A stretch of DNA of 64,000 bases from Bradyrhizobium sp. 190 (GTDB lineage Bacteria; Pseudomonadota; Alphaproteobacteria; Rhizobiales; Xanthobacteraceae): NCBI RefSeq assembly GCF_023073415.1, contig NZ_JADPJL010000062.1, positions 1 to 64,000 on the forward strand. Reading direction: 5' to 3'. Below the pieces are notes generated by a model. It worked only from the letters and a program-made list of their open reading frames with translations, was not told where the DNA came from and did not search any database. This document shows, piece after piece, positions 51,101-59,026 of this stretch (the stretch's first letter is position 1; each line of letters begins with the position of its first letter). The position numbers and the translations under genes were made by a program.

Positions 51101-53980
51101 ATTGATCGTGAGATTCGCGATCGTGCGGCCTTGGCCGTTGAACGCTCCGGTGAATTGCGTGGCGGTGCTGCCGATCGGGACGAAGCCCGCCGGTGACCAC
51201 ATGCCAGGATATTTACCGCTGACGGCCGCCAGGCTGGAGCTGAGGTCGATATTGCCCGCCAGCGTGTAGCTCGCGCCGAGATTCATCGCCATCAGCTGCA
51301 ACTGGTGCGCGTTGGTGATGGTGGTTTGGTATTCCCAGCGGCCGAACGGACGGGTCTGGCCGTCGATCATGAACCAGCCAGCCGTGCTTGCTCCCGGAAA
51401 GCTGAAGCTGCCGTAGGCGCTCTGCTTGAAGGCGTAATTGGCCGCGGCTGATAGCGCCGGGTCGCTGGTCACGGCCGTCACGCCGCCCGAGCCGCCGGAG
51501 CCGACGCCCAACGTCTGCCCGCTGGTGTAGCTGTCCCAGTAGGACGCCGTGACTGAGCTGGCGTTGAGGCCGACGAGGCCGCCGATGGAGGTTGGGCCGG
51601 TGCCGGTACCGATCACAGCGCCCGTCGCATAGATCTGCGATAGCAAGCCGGGGCCACTAGCGCAGCCGGAAGAGCTACAATTATTCAACCCGACGGCACC
51701 GCCAACATACAGCGGTCCGCGCACCGTGCTGCTCGAGTAACCATTCGACACAGTATTAAAATTGTAGCCGACGAGACCGCCGGCGCCGGCTTCTGTGGCG
51801 GTGATCGATCCGCTCGAGTAGACATTCGTGACCGTCCCGTAGTTCGAGCCAACGACTGCGCCAACAGCGGTCCGGCCGGTGACGGTCGCACCGATGACGC
51901 CGAGATTGCTCACCGAGGCACTGGTGCCGAGATAGGCGATCAATCCAACGTTTTGGGTTATCCGATTGATGAAGAGGCCGGAGATCGTGTGGCCCAGGCC
52001 GTCGAGGTTTCCGTTGAAGCTGACCCCGGCGCCGATCGACTCGAAGCCTGCGCCGCTGTTCCAGCCGGACGTGATGCTCGCATCGATGTCGCGGCCGAGC
52101 GCATAGGTGCCGGTCAGGCTGTTCTTCATGTTCTGGAGGTCGAAGACATTGTTGACCAGCATGTGCGTCTTGAGCGTTGCACCTCCGGTGACGTTGCCGC
52201 TGAAGCTCGTCTGCGTCGGCGCCGTGTATTTGGTGGTGTTGACGGTCGAACTGCTGCCGGTCGGGTTGTAGAAAATCGACACCATTCCCGCCGTCGATAT
52301 CTGGCCACCGCCGAACGTCACGGTACCGGTGCCCGTGCCGGCGTTGTCGGCGGCCAGCACGACACCGCCGCCGCCGGTGCTGGCGATGTTGGCGTTGACC
52401 GCGATGTTGCGATAGGCGCTGAGCGTCAGCGTCGCGTTGGTCGACCAGCTGATGCCGCTTGCCACCGTGATGTCGCCGGTGCCGCCGCTGCCGGACGCAC
52501 TCGTCAACTGGGTAACGTTGCTGCCCCCGTTCAGCGCGGTCGCGATGGTGCCGGCGAGCGTCGCATCGATCGTCAGATCCACGGGATCGAGCAGCCATGC
52601 ACCGCCCCTGCCGGCATTGATGCTGCCGCCGGCGAAGTTGAACACATGCCCCGACGTCTCGATGAAGCCGCCGCGCAGACCCTGGGTGCTGATGGCGCCG
52701 GCAAACGACGTCGTGCCATCAGACCACACCACCACATTGCCGCCGGCGCCTGACGTGCCGTCGGCCGTGATCGTCGCACCTGCCTCGATCGTCGTGGTCT
52801 GCGCGTTGGCGATGGTTTGCGGCAGAAACTTCAGCGTGGCGTCCGATCCGCCGAGCCGATCGCCGCCGATCAGCACGGTGCCGCCCGATGTCCCGCTGGC
52901 GTCGATCGTAGCGCCCGAAGTCAGGATGACATCCGTGCCCGTCACCACGACGGTGCCGCCGCTGCCCTTCGCCTCGATCGTGCCGCCGACCACGACCTTG
53001 TCGCCGCTGACGATGACGTCTCCGCCGGTGAACGGGCCGCGCTGGCTGGCGATCCCCGCGCGTGCCACGTTTGCTTGCACGCGCCGCGCCACGACTTTCT
53101 GCGTCACGTTGACCGAACCACCCTCGGCCGTGAGAAAAATTCGTCCGCCCTTGCTGGCGACGCCTGTTGCCGTAATGGTCCGCCCGGTGTTGCCGGCAAG
53201 CGCATAAATGTTGCCGCCATTGGCGCGCAGCTCTACTTCGGCGGCGCGGATTGCGCCGCTGTTGCGGATCTCGCCATCCTGCGCCGGACGCCGCACCAGC
53301 ACCTTGCCATTGCCGAGCGAGCCGTCGCTCAGCACCACCTCGCTGCCGGAGGCCATCGCGGCGGTGCCGTTGCGCGCCGTCAGCGAGCCGTCGTTACGAA
53401 GCTGCCGTGCGATCAGGACGACGTCGCCCTTCGACGAACCGATTTTGCCGAGGTTGACAACGGAGGCGTTGCTGTTGCCGCTGAAGGTCAGTGCGCCTCC
53501 CGCCCGGAAATCCGTATCCCGGACATCCAGCGTCGAGGCGACAAAACTGCCGCCGGTCTTGACGATCCCGCTCGGTCCGACGACGATTCCCGACGGATTG
53601 ACGAGATAGACCGACCCGGTCGCCGACAGGACGCCATTGATCGACGACGGCACATTGCCGGTCACGCGGTTGAGCGTCGCGCCGCTGCCGTTATTGAACT
53701 GGACCTGATTGCCTTGCCCGATTGAAAAGCTCGACCAGTTGACGATGCCGGTGCGGCTCGATTGGGTGACCGTGAGACTGGTCGGCGAAGTCGAACTGAT
53801 CGAAACGTTTCCGCTTGCTACCGTTCCGCCGGTCGGCAGCGATTGCGCCATCGCCGGCTGCGCGCAACACAAGCCCCACAACAGCACGATCAAGCTGACG
53901 GAAGTTCGAAACTCTCGTGTGCACGATTTGAGGGCCGACGAGAGATCTGACGTGGATGAGACGATCAATCGAACCACCAT
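48182..53980 (-). CDS. TpsA exoprotein with filamentous-haemagglutinin N-terminal, GLUG and MBG/YDG repeats
   Basis: A 1932-residue secreted protein. Long signal ending LLWGLCCAQPAMAQ, then the TPS domain (residues about 45-290: GNVSISSTSPTSLTVTQSS, NWSSFSIGQGNQVQFNNGSG, VYLVNPSGIVVGPSGIV) recognised by TpsB. The middle (about 690-1290) has many GLUG-type units such as VGGLVGSNSGLIQQSYATGA. The end (about 1290-1850) is one diverged plus seven close MBG/YDG repeats of about 79 residues, each with ITVTADAKSRAYGDxNPALT. It closes with a short tail containing one Cys pair. A surface adhesin is the usual role. ATG start; weak ribosome site. Confidence 0.9.
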   Translation of the reverse strand: MVVRLIVSSTSDLSSALKSCTREFRTSVSLIVLLWGLCCAQPAMAQSLPTGGTVASGNVSISSTSPTSLTVTQSSRTGIVNWSSFSIGQGNQVQFNNGSGATLNRVTGNVPSSINGVLSATGSVYLVNPSGIVVGPSGIVKTGGSFVASTLDVRDTDFRAGGALTFSGNSNASVVNLGKIGSSKGDVVLIARQLRNDGSLTARNGTAAMASGSEVVLSDGSLGNGKVLVRRPAQDGEIRNSGAIRAAEVELRANGGNIYALAGNTGRTITATGVASKGGRIFLTAEGGSVNVTQKVVARRVQANVARAGIASQRGPFTGGDVIVSGDKVVVGGTIEAKGSGGTVVVTGTDVILTSGATIDASGTSGGTVLIGGDRLGGSDATLKFLPQTIANAQTTTIEAGATITADGTSGAGGNVVVWSDGTTSFAGAISTQGLRGGFIETSGHVFNFAGGSINAGRGGAWLLDPVDLTIDATLAGTIATALNGGSNVTQLTSASGSGGTGDITVASGISWSTNATLTLSAYRNIAVNANIASTGGGGVVLAADNAGTGTGTVTFGGGQISTAGMVSIFYNPTGSSSTVNTTKYTAPTQTSFSGNVTGGATLKTHMLVNNVFDLQNMKNSLTGTYALGRDIDASITSGWNSGAGFESIGAGVSFNGNLDGLGHTISGLFINRITQNVGLIAYLGTSASVSNLGVIGATVTGRTAVGAVVGSNYGTVTNVYSSGSITATEAGAGGLVGYNFNTVSNGYSSSTVRGPLYVGGAVGLNNCSSSGCASGPGLLSQIYATGAVIGTGTGPTSIGGLVGLNASSVTASYWDSYTSGQTLGVGSGGSGGVTAVTSDPALSAAANYAFKQSAYGSFSFPGASTAGWFMIDGQTRPFGRWEYQTTITNAHQLQLMAMNLGASYTLAGNIDLSSSLAAVSGKYPGMWSPAGFVPIGSTATQFTGAFNGQGRTIANLTINRPSAANVGLFGYIGSSATISDIGLVGVNVSGSINTGTLVGYNEAGTITRAYATGAVTASSDVVGGLVASNTGSIMQSYAAVTVTESGAGHSAGGLVGSNSGLIQQSYATGAVSSGGTRVGGLVGGNSGNVQLSYATGAVSGTSDVGGLVGYHTNFGSIAQAYAAGAVSGASAVGGLVGTSNNSATIAQSYWDTVTSGRAIGVGSGPTTGAIGLTTSQMQDPANFASTYAGWDFANVWSAPSAGYYPQLYGVNYVLRIDPANASRAYGDANPALTYTSYGLHTGDTSAILAGLSLSTAATMTSNVGSYAITAGGSVTSIGGQAYRLIQAPAALTVTPRSITVTADAKSRAYGDANPALTWQVGGSGLVNGDTLSGALATSATTASNVGTYGIGQGTLTASGNYALNYTSANLTVTPRSITVTADAKNRAYGDANPALTYQVGGAGLVNGDTLSGALATSATTASNVGVYGITQGTLASSNYAISSFTGANLTVTQRAITVTADAKSRAYGDTNPALTYQVSGAGLVNGDSLSGALVTSATTASNVGTYGIGQGTLTVSGNYALNYTSNNLTVTQRAITVTADAKSRAYGDVNPALTYQVGGSGLVNGDMLSGALATSATTSSNVGSYGITQGSLAASGNYALNYTSNNLTVTQRAITVTADAKSRAYGDVNPTLTYQVGGSGLVNGDTLSGALATSATTASNVGTYGIGQGTLAASGNYALNYTSNNLTVTQRAITVTADAKSRAYGDVNPALTYQVGGSGLVNGDTLSGALATSATAASNVGIYGITQGSLAASTNYALNYASANLTVTQRAITVTADAKSRAYGEANPALTYQVGGSGLVNGDTLSGALATSATTSSDAGVYGITQGTLAASSNYAFAFVGANLTVTPAATPRVPAAELAAYVKSRVALPAPQPPAQMREPVSIEQPSAAIICKSRQCLELPHPRNRRIGERARFVDTMISRDRLPAFADN
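48440..50100 (-). repeat. Seven tandem coding repeats, about 237 bp each (MBG/YDG units)
   Basis: Within the tpsA gene, seven consecutive units encode nearly the same 79 residues (start SITVTADAKSRAYGDANP or AITVTADAKSRAYGDVNP; end NYALNYTSNNLTV). The DNA of the units is also very close, with long identical runs, so the array can recombine. An eighth, more diverged unit precedes them at about 50100-50335. Confidence 0.85.
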
Positions 53981-53996
53981 CCGCGACAGGTCGCGG
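53981..53996. repeat. Short hairpin at the tpsA start
   Basis: CCGCGAC and GTCGCGG pair across a 2-base spacer directly upstream of the tpsA ATG at 53980, where a ribosome site would lie. It may limit translation initiation. The rest of 53997-54198 shows no feature I can support. Confidence 0.4.
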
Positions 53997-54198
53997 CACT
54001 ACAAGTTTCCCGCCTCCACAAATTCTTTGCCAGACATGCGATGGTTCTATGCACGCGCGGCAAAGTTCCATGCGACCATCTAAGGATGTATCAACTAATA
54101 GTCGCAATTTTTCGGAAAATTGCGGATGATGGCCGGTGACCACACACGCCAAAGCATCGCGCGCAGCACGCGATAGCGCACGACACTGTCGAGATCGC

Positions 54199-54351
54199 CT
54201 ATCCGACGTGACCGCTCTTGCGGTATGGCTTGGGCATCCGATGCGGCTTGGACGTCCTCTGTTCGATTTCCCAGAACATCCAGACGAAGGCCGCACCGAG
54301 ACAAATCACGATCACCAGAAACAGTAACGTCAATGCCGGGGCTGTGAGCAT
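54199..54351 (-). CDS. Very small single-pass membrane protein (50 aa)
   Basis: Reads MLTAPALTLLFLVIVICLGA then AFVWMFWEIEQRTSKPHRMP and a basic tail KPYRKSGHVG. One clear membrane segment at residues 6-26, with Trp at the interface and a positively charged cytoplasmic end, is what a real small membrane protein looks like. The ATG has AGGGA 8 bases upstream; another ATG three codons earlier (54360) is possible. It lies alone upstream of tpsA on the same strand. No family is recognised. Confidence 0.6.
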   Translation of the reverse strand: MLTAPALTLLFLVIVICLGAAFVWMFWEIEQRTSKPHRMPKPYRKSGHVG

Positions 54352-54385
54352 GTTCAACATCCCTGATCAGATGCAAACGGCGCAT

Positions 54386-54686
54386 CAGCGAACGGAATCA
54401 AAACCACGGCCTCGGTGATGAAAACACCATGGTCGCGTTATTCATGCCGCTGTGATCTCGCCCTCGAAGTGCTCGGCGCTTTCGGCGTCGGATCCTCGCA
54501 GATCCCGGGGTAAGTCTAGAACGAGTTCTCGGAGTTGACTTGGCCTATTTTTGCTCCCGTCGTGCGACCGGACGTCCCAGGTCAGCCGCATACCTGAACG
54601 GGCCGGATGCGCCAGCCGTATCGAGTAGGAGGTGGCCGGGCAACTTTGCTCACTTCCGTGGAAGCGGAGCTGGCCGGGAATCGATA
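54386..54686. other. Intergenic region with one doubtful frame
   Basis: A minus-strand frame at 54442-54702 (86 codons; or 49 from an inner ATG, ending SDAESAEHFEGEITAA) has protein-like charge patterns but an unconvincing ribosome site and overlaps the next gene if full length. I see no repeat or terminator. Kept as a possible small gene only. Confidence 0.3.
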
Positions 54687-55136
54687 TCAGCAGCCGCGGC
54701 AAATGCTCTTGATCTTGCGATCGACCGCTTTGTTCTCTTCGGTGATCTCGGCGTCGCCGCTTGTCTGCGCCGATCTTCCCGAGCCCGTCGTGACACCGCT
54801 ACCGGTATTGACACCGCCGCCTGACGACTGTGCGGTGCCGGCGGTGTTGGTCCCAGGCGCAGGTGGAGACGCGCGCCTGGACGCGTTCGCCGCGCCGCTT
54901 GGATCTTCGCCGGCATTGTTAAGTCCTCCGGGAGCGGCGGGCCCGGGAGGAACGCCGCTGATGCCTTGCGAACCGGCACCGGCAGAGCCTGCGCTCGGCG
55001 AGCCGGCGGCGCTACCGCTGCTGCTGCCGGCAGACGATCCGCCCGCGGATCCGCCTGCGCTCTGAGCAAACGAAGCGACCGGGGATATCAGGATTGTGAT
55101 TGCCGCAACTGCGGCGGCTGCAGATACCAGCTTCAT
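54687..55136 (-). CDS. Secreted Gly/Ser-rich protein
   Basis: A 149-residue protein with a signal peptide (MKLVSAAAAVAAITILISPV then ASFAQ). A low-complexity Gly/Ser/Ala body follows, with SAGGSAGGSSAGSSSGSAAG at its start. The more ordered C-terminal 30 residues end KAVDRKIKSICRGC with two cysteines. The ATG has AAGGAGA 7 bases upstream. Similar small exported proteins are common in Bradyrhizobium; the role is unknown. It is divergent from the small-gene pair at 55248-55639. Confidence 0.7.
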   Translation of the reverse strand: MKLVSAAAAVAAITILISPVASFAQSAGGSAGGSSAGSSSGSAAGSPSAGSAGAGSQGISGVPPGPAAPGGLNNAGEDPSGAANASRRASPPAPGTNTAGTAQSSGGGVNTGSGVTTGSGRSAQTSGDAEITEENKAVDRKIKSICRGC

Positions 55137-55247
55137 CGGAAATCTCCTTTTCGGAGCAACGACGGCACCCGCGCCCTGGTTCCTGCCGGAACGATTCCCC
55201 CGCCAGAACATTCATTCACAACCGCTCGACGCCCGGAGTGGTCACGC

Positions 55248-55475
55248 TTGCGCAAATTGATCGCCTTCGATGACGATACGCTCGACAAGCTCACCCAGCT
55301 TGCACGCGACAGGATGGGGACGTTTCAGGAACTGGCCGATGAAGCCTTTGCAGACCTGCTCAAGAAGCACGGCATTCCCATCGATCTAAAGGATGCGCTG
55401 CGAAAAAGTGCGGGGATTTCGAAGGCCGCGACGCCGAAGAAGACAAGATCGAAAGCCGGAAAGACGCCACCATGA
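55248..55475 (+). CDS. Small helical protein, possible ribbon-helix-helix-type
   Basis: A 75-residue protein from TTG 55248: LRKLIAFDDDTLDKLTQLARDRMGTFQE in parts, beginning LRKLIAFDDDTLDKLTQLAR and continuing DRMGTFQELADEAFADLLKK. The opening beta-like strand and two helices resemble ribbon-helix-helix DNA-binding folds, and the tail is Lys-rich. The longer frame upstream (to 54966) is antisense to the neighbouring gene and is rejected. It overlaps the next gene by 4 bases (ATGA). Confidence 0.6.
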   Translation: MRKLIAFDDDTLDKLTQLARDRMGTFQELADEAFADLLKKHGIPIDLKDALRKSAGISKAATPKKTRSKAGKTPP

Positions 55476-55639
55476 ATTCCGACCCAGACCCTTTCGAGCA
55501 AGGCCAGCGCGCCGCACGCCAGAACATTCCGGCAGAAGCCAATCCGTATCAGGATGGCAGCGAGCAACATGCGCTGTGGGCCGCCGGCCATGAAAAGGTC
55601 GCCGGCGCCCGCGAGGCGAACGAGAGCGAAGGCAGCTGA
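55472..55639 (+). CDS. Small RMF/CrpP-like protein (55 aa)
   Basis: Reads MNSDPDPFEQGQRAARQNIP then AEANPYQDGSEQHALWAAGH and EKVAGAREANESEGS. The pattern of a Gly-x-x-Ala-Ala-Arg helix, N-P-Y, and a second helix with the spacing H-x-L-W-x-x-G-x-x recalls the ribosome-modulation-factor/CrpP fold. The start ATG overlaps the stop of the previous gene, so the two are translationally coupled. It is below the usual size cut-off of gene callers. Confidence 0.6.
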   Translation: MNSDPDPFEQGQRAARQNIPAEANPYQDGSEQHALWAAGHEKVAGAREANESEGS

Positions 55640-55661
55640 GGCGGAAAGCAGGCTTCCGGCT

Positions 55662-56192
55662 TCAGCCGATCTTCTTCAGTCCATTTTTGAATCTAGGCCC
55701 GTTCCGTACGTAGGACTTCGCGGCACGCCTCATCGCCGTCGACTGCTCCGGCGTCAACGTCCGGATCACGCGCGCGGGCGAGCCGATGATCAGGGAATAT
55801 TCGGGGTACTCCTTGCCTTCGGTAATGATCGAGCCTGCGCCGACGACGCTACCGCGGCGTATCCGCGCGCCATTCATGACGATCGAGCCCATTCCGACGA
55901 GCGCGTCGTCTTCAAGCGTGCAACCGTGCAGGATAACGTTGTGGCCGACGGTGCAGTTGCTGCCGATCGTGAGCGGAAAGCCCGGGTCGGTGTGGCAGGT
56001 GGAATTGTCCTGCACGTTGGAGCCTTCGCCGATCTCGATCCACTCATTGTCGCCGCGCAGCACCGCGCCGAACCACACGCTGGCCGAATTCAGAAGGCGC
56101 ACCTTGCCGATCACGACGGCGGTATCTGCGATGAAATAGTTTCCGTCTCCGGGGAATTCAGGCCCCTGTCCGTCGAGTTCGTAGATCGCCAT
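55662..56192 (-). CDS. Gamma carbonic anhydrase family protein
   Basis: A 176-residue left-handed beta-helix protein. Metal His residues are in STCHTDPGFPL and in TVGHNVILHGCTL (two), the usual three ligands; hexapeptide repeats run through the first 140 residues. The family (YrdA/CaiE-like) is often annotated as carbonic anhydrase but activity varies. The start ATG gives MAIYELDGQGPEFPGDGNYF. It is convergent with the small RMF-like gene, 22 bases apart. Confidence 0.9.
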   Translation of the reverse strand: MAIYELDGQGPEFPGDGNYFIADTAVVIGKVRLLNSASVWFGAVLRGDNEWIEIGEGSNVQDNSTCHTDPGFPLTIGSNCTVGHNVILHGCTLEDDALVGMGSIVMNGARIRRGSVVGAGSIITEGKEYPEYSLIIGSPARVIRTLTPEQSTAMRRAAKSYVRNGPRFKNGLKKIG

Positions 56193-56265
56193 AGCAAAAA
56201 GGTCTCCGTTGGCGGAGACCTTGGCACGACCGCTGGCGCGGGATCAAGCGAGCAGGACGCTAGCC

Positions 56266-56595
56266 TCAGGCCAGCACGCCGGTGGCGCGCAGCGTCATCA
56301 GGAAGAACGTGCCGGACATCAGGCTCCAGAAGCCTGAAAGCACGGTCGCCATCATCACGAATTCGAAGCGGCGGCGCTCGATCTGCGCGCCGCGCAGCGT
56401 GTTGCGCATGATGATGAAGGGTGCGGCGAAAACCAGAAACGGCACGGCCGCAAACGTCTTCGGCGCCACGCCTTCCCCAAGCAGCCCGAACCCCGCCGGC
56501 CGCGCCGCCATCGCCTGATAGCCGCTGGCGAGCGCGCCCGCGAATGCAAAGCCGATGAAAAGGGCGAACAGGGAATTCAACGCTTCGGGCGACAT
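56266..56595 (-). CDS. Small membrane protein, conserved in Bradyrhizobium-like bacteria
   Basis: A 109-residue protein with three hydrophobic segments: residues 7-27 (NSLFALFIGFAFAGALASGY), 46-64 (TFAAVPFLVFAAPFIIM) and 80-103 (MATVLSGFWSLMSGTFFLM). The ATG at 56595 has GGGGAAG upstream, so the open frame to 56658 is too long. Function unknown; conservation is my recollection of the family type, not a search. Confidence 0.65.
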   Translation of the reverse strand: MSPEALNSLFALFIGFAFAGALASGYQAMAARPAGFGLLGEGVAPKTFAAVPFLVFAAPFIIMRNTLRGAQIERRRFEFVMMATVLSGFWSLMSGTFFLMTLRATGVLA

Positions 56596-56741
56596 GGTAA
56601 CTTCCCCTACTCGACAACCGTGCGCCCTGCTTTCGCAAAATTGGGCGGCGGCCGCCACAGCATCCTTAAGGAAAGGTTAACAACGCACCCCCCGGGACCT
56701 CGTTTGCGCATGGCTGGCGAGGTCGGAAACCCTGCGAAATC

Positions 56742-57530
56742 ATGAGGAAATCACGCGCCCCATGGCATATTCTCGAAGATGATTCGCCTGGCTCTTCCTC
56801 GACCGATGCTTCGTTCATGACCCTGCTTTCGACGGCCCAGCACCTCGCCCGCGACACCCGCAGGGACCCGCGCTCGCACATGATCCTGATCATGGTCGCG
56901 GTAATCATCACCGCGGGCGCCGTTGCGCTGGTCGCCTATTTGCTGTGGCCGACCTGGGTGGCGCGCCCTGCCAGCGCCCCCGATCGGTTGCCGGTCAGCG
57001 TCGGCGCCACGCTTTTCAACGTGCCGACGGCGGCGATCCGCCGCAAGATCCAGCGCCACTCCGGGCCGCAGGAGCGGGTCGATCTCAGTTTCGTCTTCCC
57101 GTCGCTGGAACCACCGGATGCGCCGAAGCACGTCAGTGCCGATACGATCGAGGAGAAGGTACAGCCGATCGATCGGATCTTCGTATCGATATCAGCCCAT
57201 CACGACTCGCTGGCGCCCGACATGCGGGTGCGCACCATCTATCCGCGTTACCTCGAGCAGGCTTCAACGCTGGTGGAAGACGGATTGACGATGCGTACGT
57301 TTCGCGACGGCTCGCCCTACGCCAACGAGGACCTGTTCTTCGCCGCTACGCCGAGCCTCAACGCGCGCTGTTTGCGCGACAGTCAGACGCCCGGCATGTG
57401 CCTAAGCGAGCGCCGCGTCGATGGCGCCGACCTGACGTTCCGCTTTCCGCGGAGCTGGCTGTCGCAATGGCGTGACGTTGCGAATGCGATGGATCGCCTG
57501 ACAGCGCAGATGCGAGGGCCGAAGGGTTAG
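56742..57530 (+). CDS. Single-pass membrane protein of unknown function
   Basis: A 262-residue protein. Residues about 48-70 (ILIMVAVIITAGAVALVAYL) form one membrane segment after a 46-residue, polar cytoplasmic start. The remaining 190 residues would be periplasmic and contain LFNVPTAAIRRKIQRHSGPQ and RIFVSISAHHDSLAPDMRVR; a Cys pair (NARCLRDSQTPGMCL) may form a disulfide. No domain is recognised. The start could also be the ATG at 56817. The repeat at 57540 begins 10 bases after the stop. Confidence 0.68.
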   Translation: MRKSRAPWHILEDDSPGSSSTDASFMTLLSTAQHLARDTRRDPRSHMILIMVAVIITAGAVALVAYLLWPTWVARPASAPDRLPVSVGATLFNVPTAAIRRKIQRHSGPQERVDLSFVFPSLEPPDAPKHVSADTIEEKVQPIDRIFVSISAHHDSLAPDMRVRTIYPRYLEQASTLVEDGLTMRTFRDGSPYANEDLFFAATPSLNARCLRDSQTPGMCLSERRVDGADLTFRFPRSWLSQWRDVANAMDRLTAQMRGPKG

Positions 57531-57539
57531 CCACGGACT

Positions 57540-57634
57540 CGTAGGGTGGGCAAAGAAGCGTTAGCGACGTGCCCACCATCTATCACCGATCGCGCTTCGA
57601 AATGGTGGGCACGCTTCGCTTTGCCCACCCTACG
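57540..57634. repeat. Palindromic intergenic repeat, copy 2
   Basis: Ends are inverted copies (CGTAGGGTGG / CCACCCTACG), as in 156-251. The right half (ATGGTGGGCACGCTTCGCTT and on) is essentially identical in the two copies; the left halves have drifted. Two hairpin-forming arms make it a dispersed REP/MITE-like unit without coding capacity. Confidence 0.75.
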
Positions 57635-57665
57635 GCGCTACGGCGTTGTGGCGCGAGTGCGCATC

Positions 57666-57884
57666 TCAGCCGACATCGGCCAGATCTTCCTCGAGGATCG
57701 CCATCTGAAACTGGAACGAGCGATCGTCGTCCTCGTCGTCGACGAACAGCACGCCGATGAACTCTTCGCCGATATAGACCTCAGCGGAGTCGTCCTTCTT
57801 CGGCCGCGGCACGACGCGGATCTTGGGATTGCCGAATACGCGCTTGAGATAGGCGTCGAGCTTCCTGACTTCCTGAACGTCCAC
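57666..57884 (-). CDS. DUF3126 family protein
   Basis: A 72-residue cytoplasmic protein matching DUF3126 throughout: VRKLDAYLKRVFGNPKIRVV, KKDDSAEVYIGEEFIGVLFV and SFQFQMAILEEDL. Function unknown; in alphaproteobacteria it follows cysE, as here. The GTG at 57884 has GGAG 6 bases upstream; a TTG four codons earlier is less likely. Confidence 0.85.
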   Translation of the reverse strand: MDVQEVRKLDAYLKRVFGNPKIRVVPRPKKDDSAEVYIGEEFIGVLFVDDEDDDRSFQFQMAILEEDLADVG

Positions 57885-57991
57885 GGCGGTCTCCAATCGG
57901 ATTCTTTGAATTTCCGGGAGGTTTTTAGGACGAGACGGCGCAGACTACCAGCCGTAACTTCACAAATACGGCTGCCAGAAAGTGTGGAAAA

Positions 57992-58819
57992 TCAAAGCCC
58001 GATCGCGCCGAGCATCTGATCCATGGTGCGCGATGGCTCCGCACAGCCGGCCTCGCCGACGATCTTGGCGGGAACGCCGGCCACCGTGACATTGTGAGGC
58101 ACCGGCTTGACCACCACCGAGCCTGCGGCGATGCGTGCGCAATGGCCGATCTCGATATTGCCGAGAATCTTTGCGCCGGCCCCGATCAGCACGCCGCGGC
58201 GAATTTTGGGATGACGGTCCTCGTTCTCCTTACCGGTGCCGCCCAGCGTGACACCGTGCAGGATCGAAACGTCGTCGTCGATCACGGCAGTCTCGCCGCA
58301 AACGAAGCCGGTCGCGTGATCGAGGAAAATGCCGCGGCCGATTTTGGCGGCGGGATTGATGTCGGTCTGAAACACCGCCGACGAGCGGCTCTGCAGATAG
58401 TAGGCGAAATCCTTGCGGCCCTTTTGATAGAGCCAATGCGCCAGGCGATGGGTCTGCAGCGCGTGAAAACCCTTGAAGTAGAGCAATGGATCGATGAAGC
58501 GCGAGGTTGCGGGATCGCGGTCGTAGACCGCGACCAGGTCGGCACGGAACGCATTACCGAGATCGGGTTCGTCGCGCAGCGCCTCGTCGTAGGTCTGGCG
58601 GATCAAGTCGCCTGAGAGTGCCGAATGATCGAGCCGCTCGGCGAGACGATGCACCACCGAATCTTCGAGGCGTTCGTGATGCAGCACAGTCGAATAGATG
58701 AAGGAAGCGAGCTCGGGCTCGCGGCGGACAATGTCCTCCGCCTCGCCCCGGACGCGATCCCAGATCGGATCGAGCGCGGCGAGCTTCGACCCTTGCGGAT
58801 TGACCTGATGCACTGCCAT
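57992..58819 (-). CDS. cysE: Serine O-acetyltransferase
   Basis: A 275-residue enzyme that makes O-acetylserine from serine and acetyl-CoA, the first step of cysteine synthesis. N-terminal helical domain, then a left-handed beta-helix with FQTDINPAAKIGRGIFLDHA, TGFVCGETAVIDDDVSILHG and VTLGGTGKENEDRHPKIRRG; the catalytic Asp-His pair is in the LDHATG and DRHPKI segments. The tail ends short, without the long Ile-terminated tail of E. coli. ATG 58819 gives MAVHQVNPQGSKL. DUF3126 follows on the same strand. Confidence 0.94.
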   Translation of the reverse strand: MAVHQVNPQGSKLAALDPIWDRVRGEAEDIVRREPELASFIYSTVLHHERLEDSVVHRLAERLDHSALSGDLIRQTYDEALRDEPDLGNAFRADLVAVYDRDPATSRFIDPLLYFKGFHALQTHRLAHWLYQKGRKDFAYYLQSRSSAVFQTDINPAAKIGRGIFLDHATGFVCGETAVIDDDVSILHGVTLGGTGKENEDRHPKIRRGVLIGAGAKILGNIEIGHCARIAAGSVVVKPVPHNVTVAGVPAKIVGEAGCAEPSRTMDQMLGAIGL

Positions 58820-59026
58820 GGGGGCTCTCGCAAATTCGCTTGGTTGGCCGATATGATAGCACGGCGGGCGGACGGCTGTCCCGGGCAGGCTTCGGCAAAG
58901 TAAACCGCAGCCGAATGCCATTCGGGGTCAATTCAAGGTGGTCAATCAATTCCGGAAATCAAGCCGGATAATGTCCGACTATTGGTCAATTTCGGCCGGC
59001 CTGCCATTCCCGGATGCTGGGACCCA

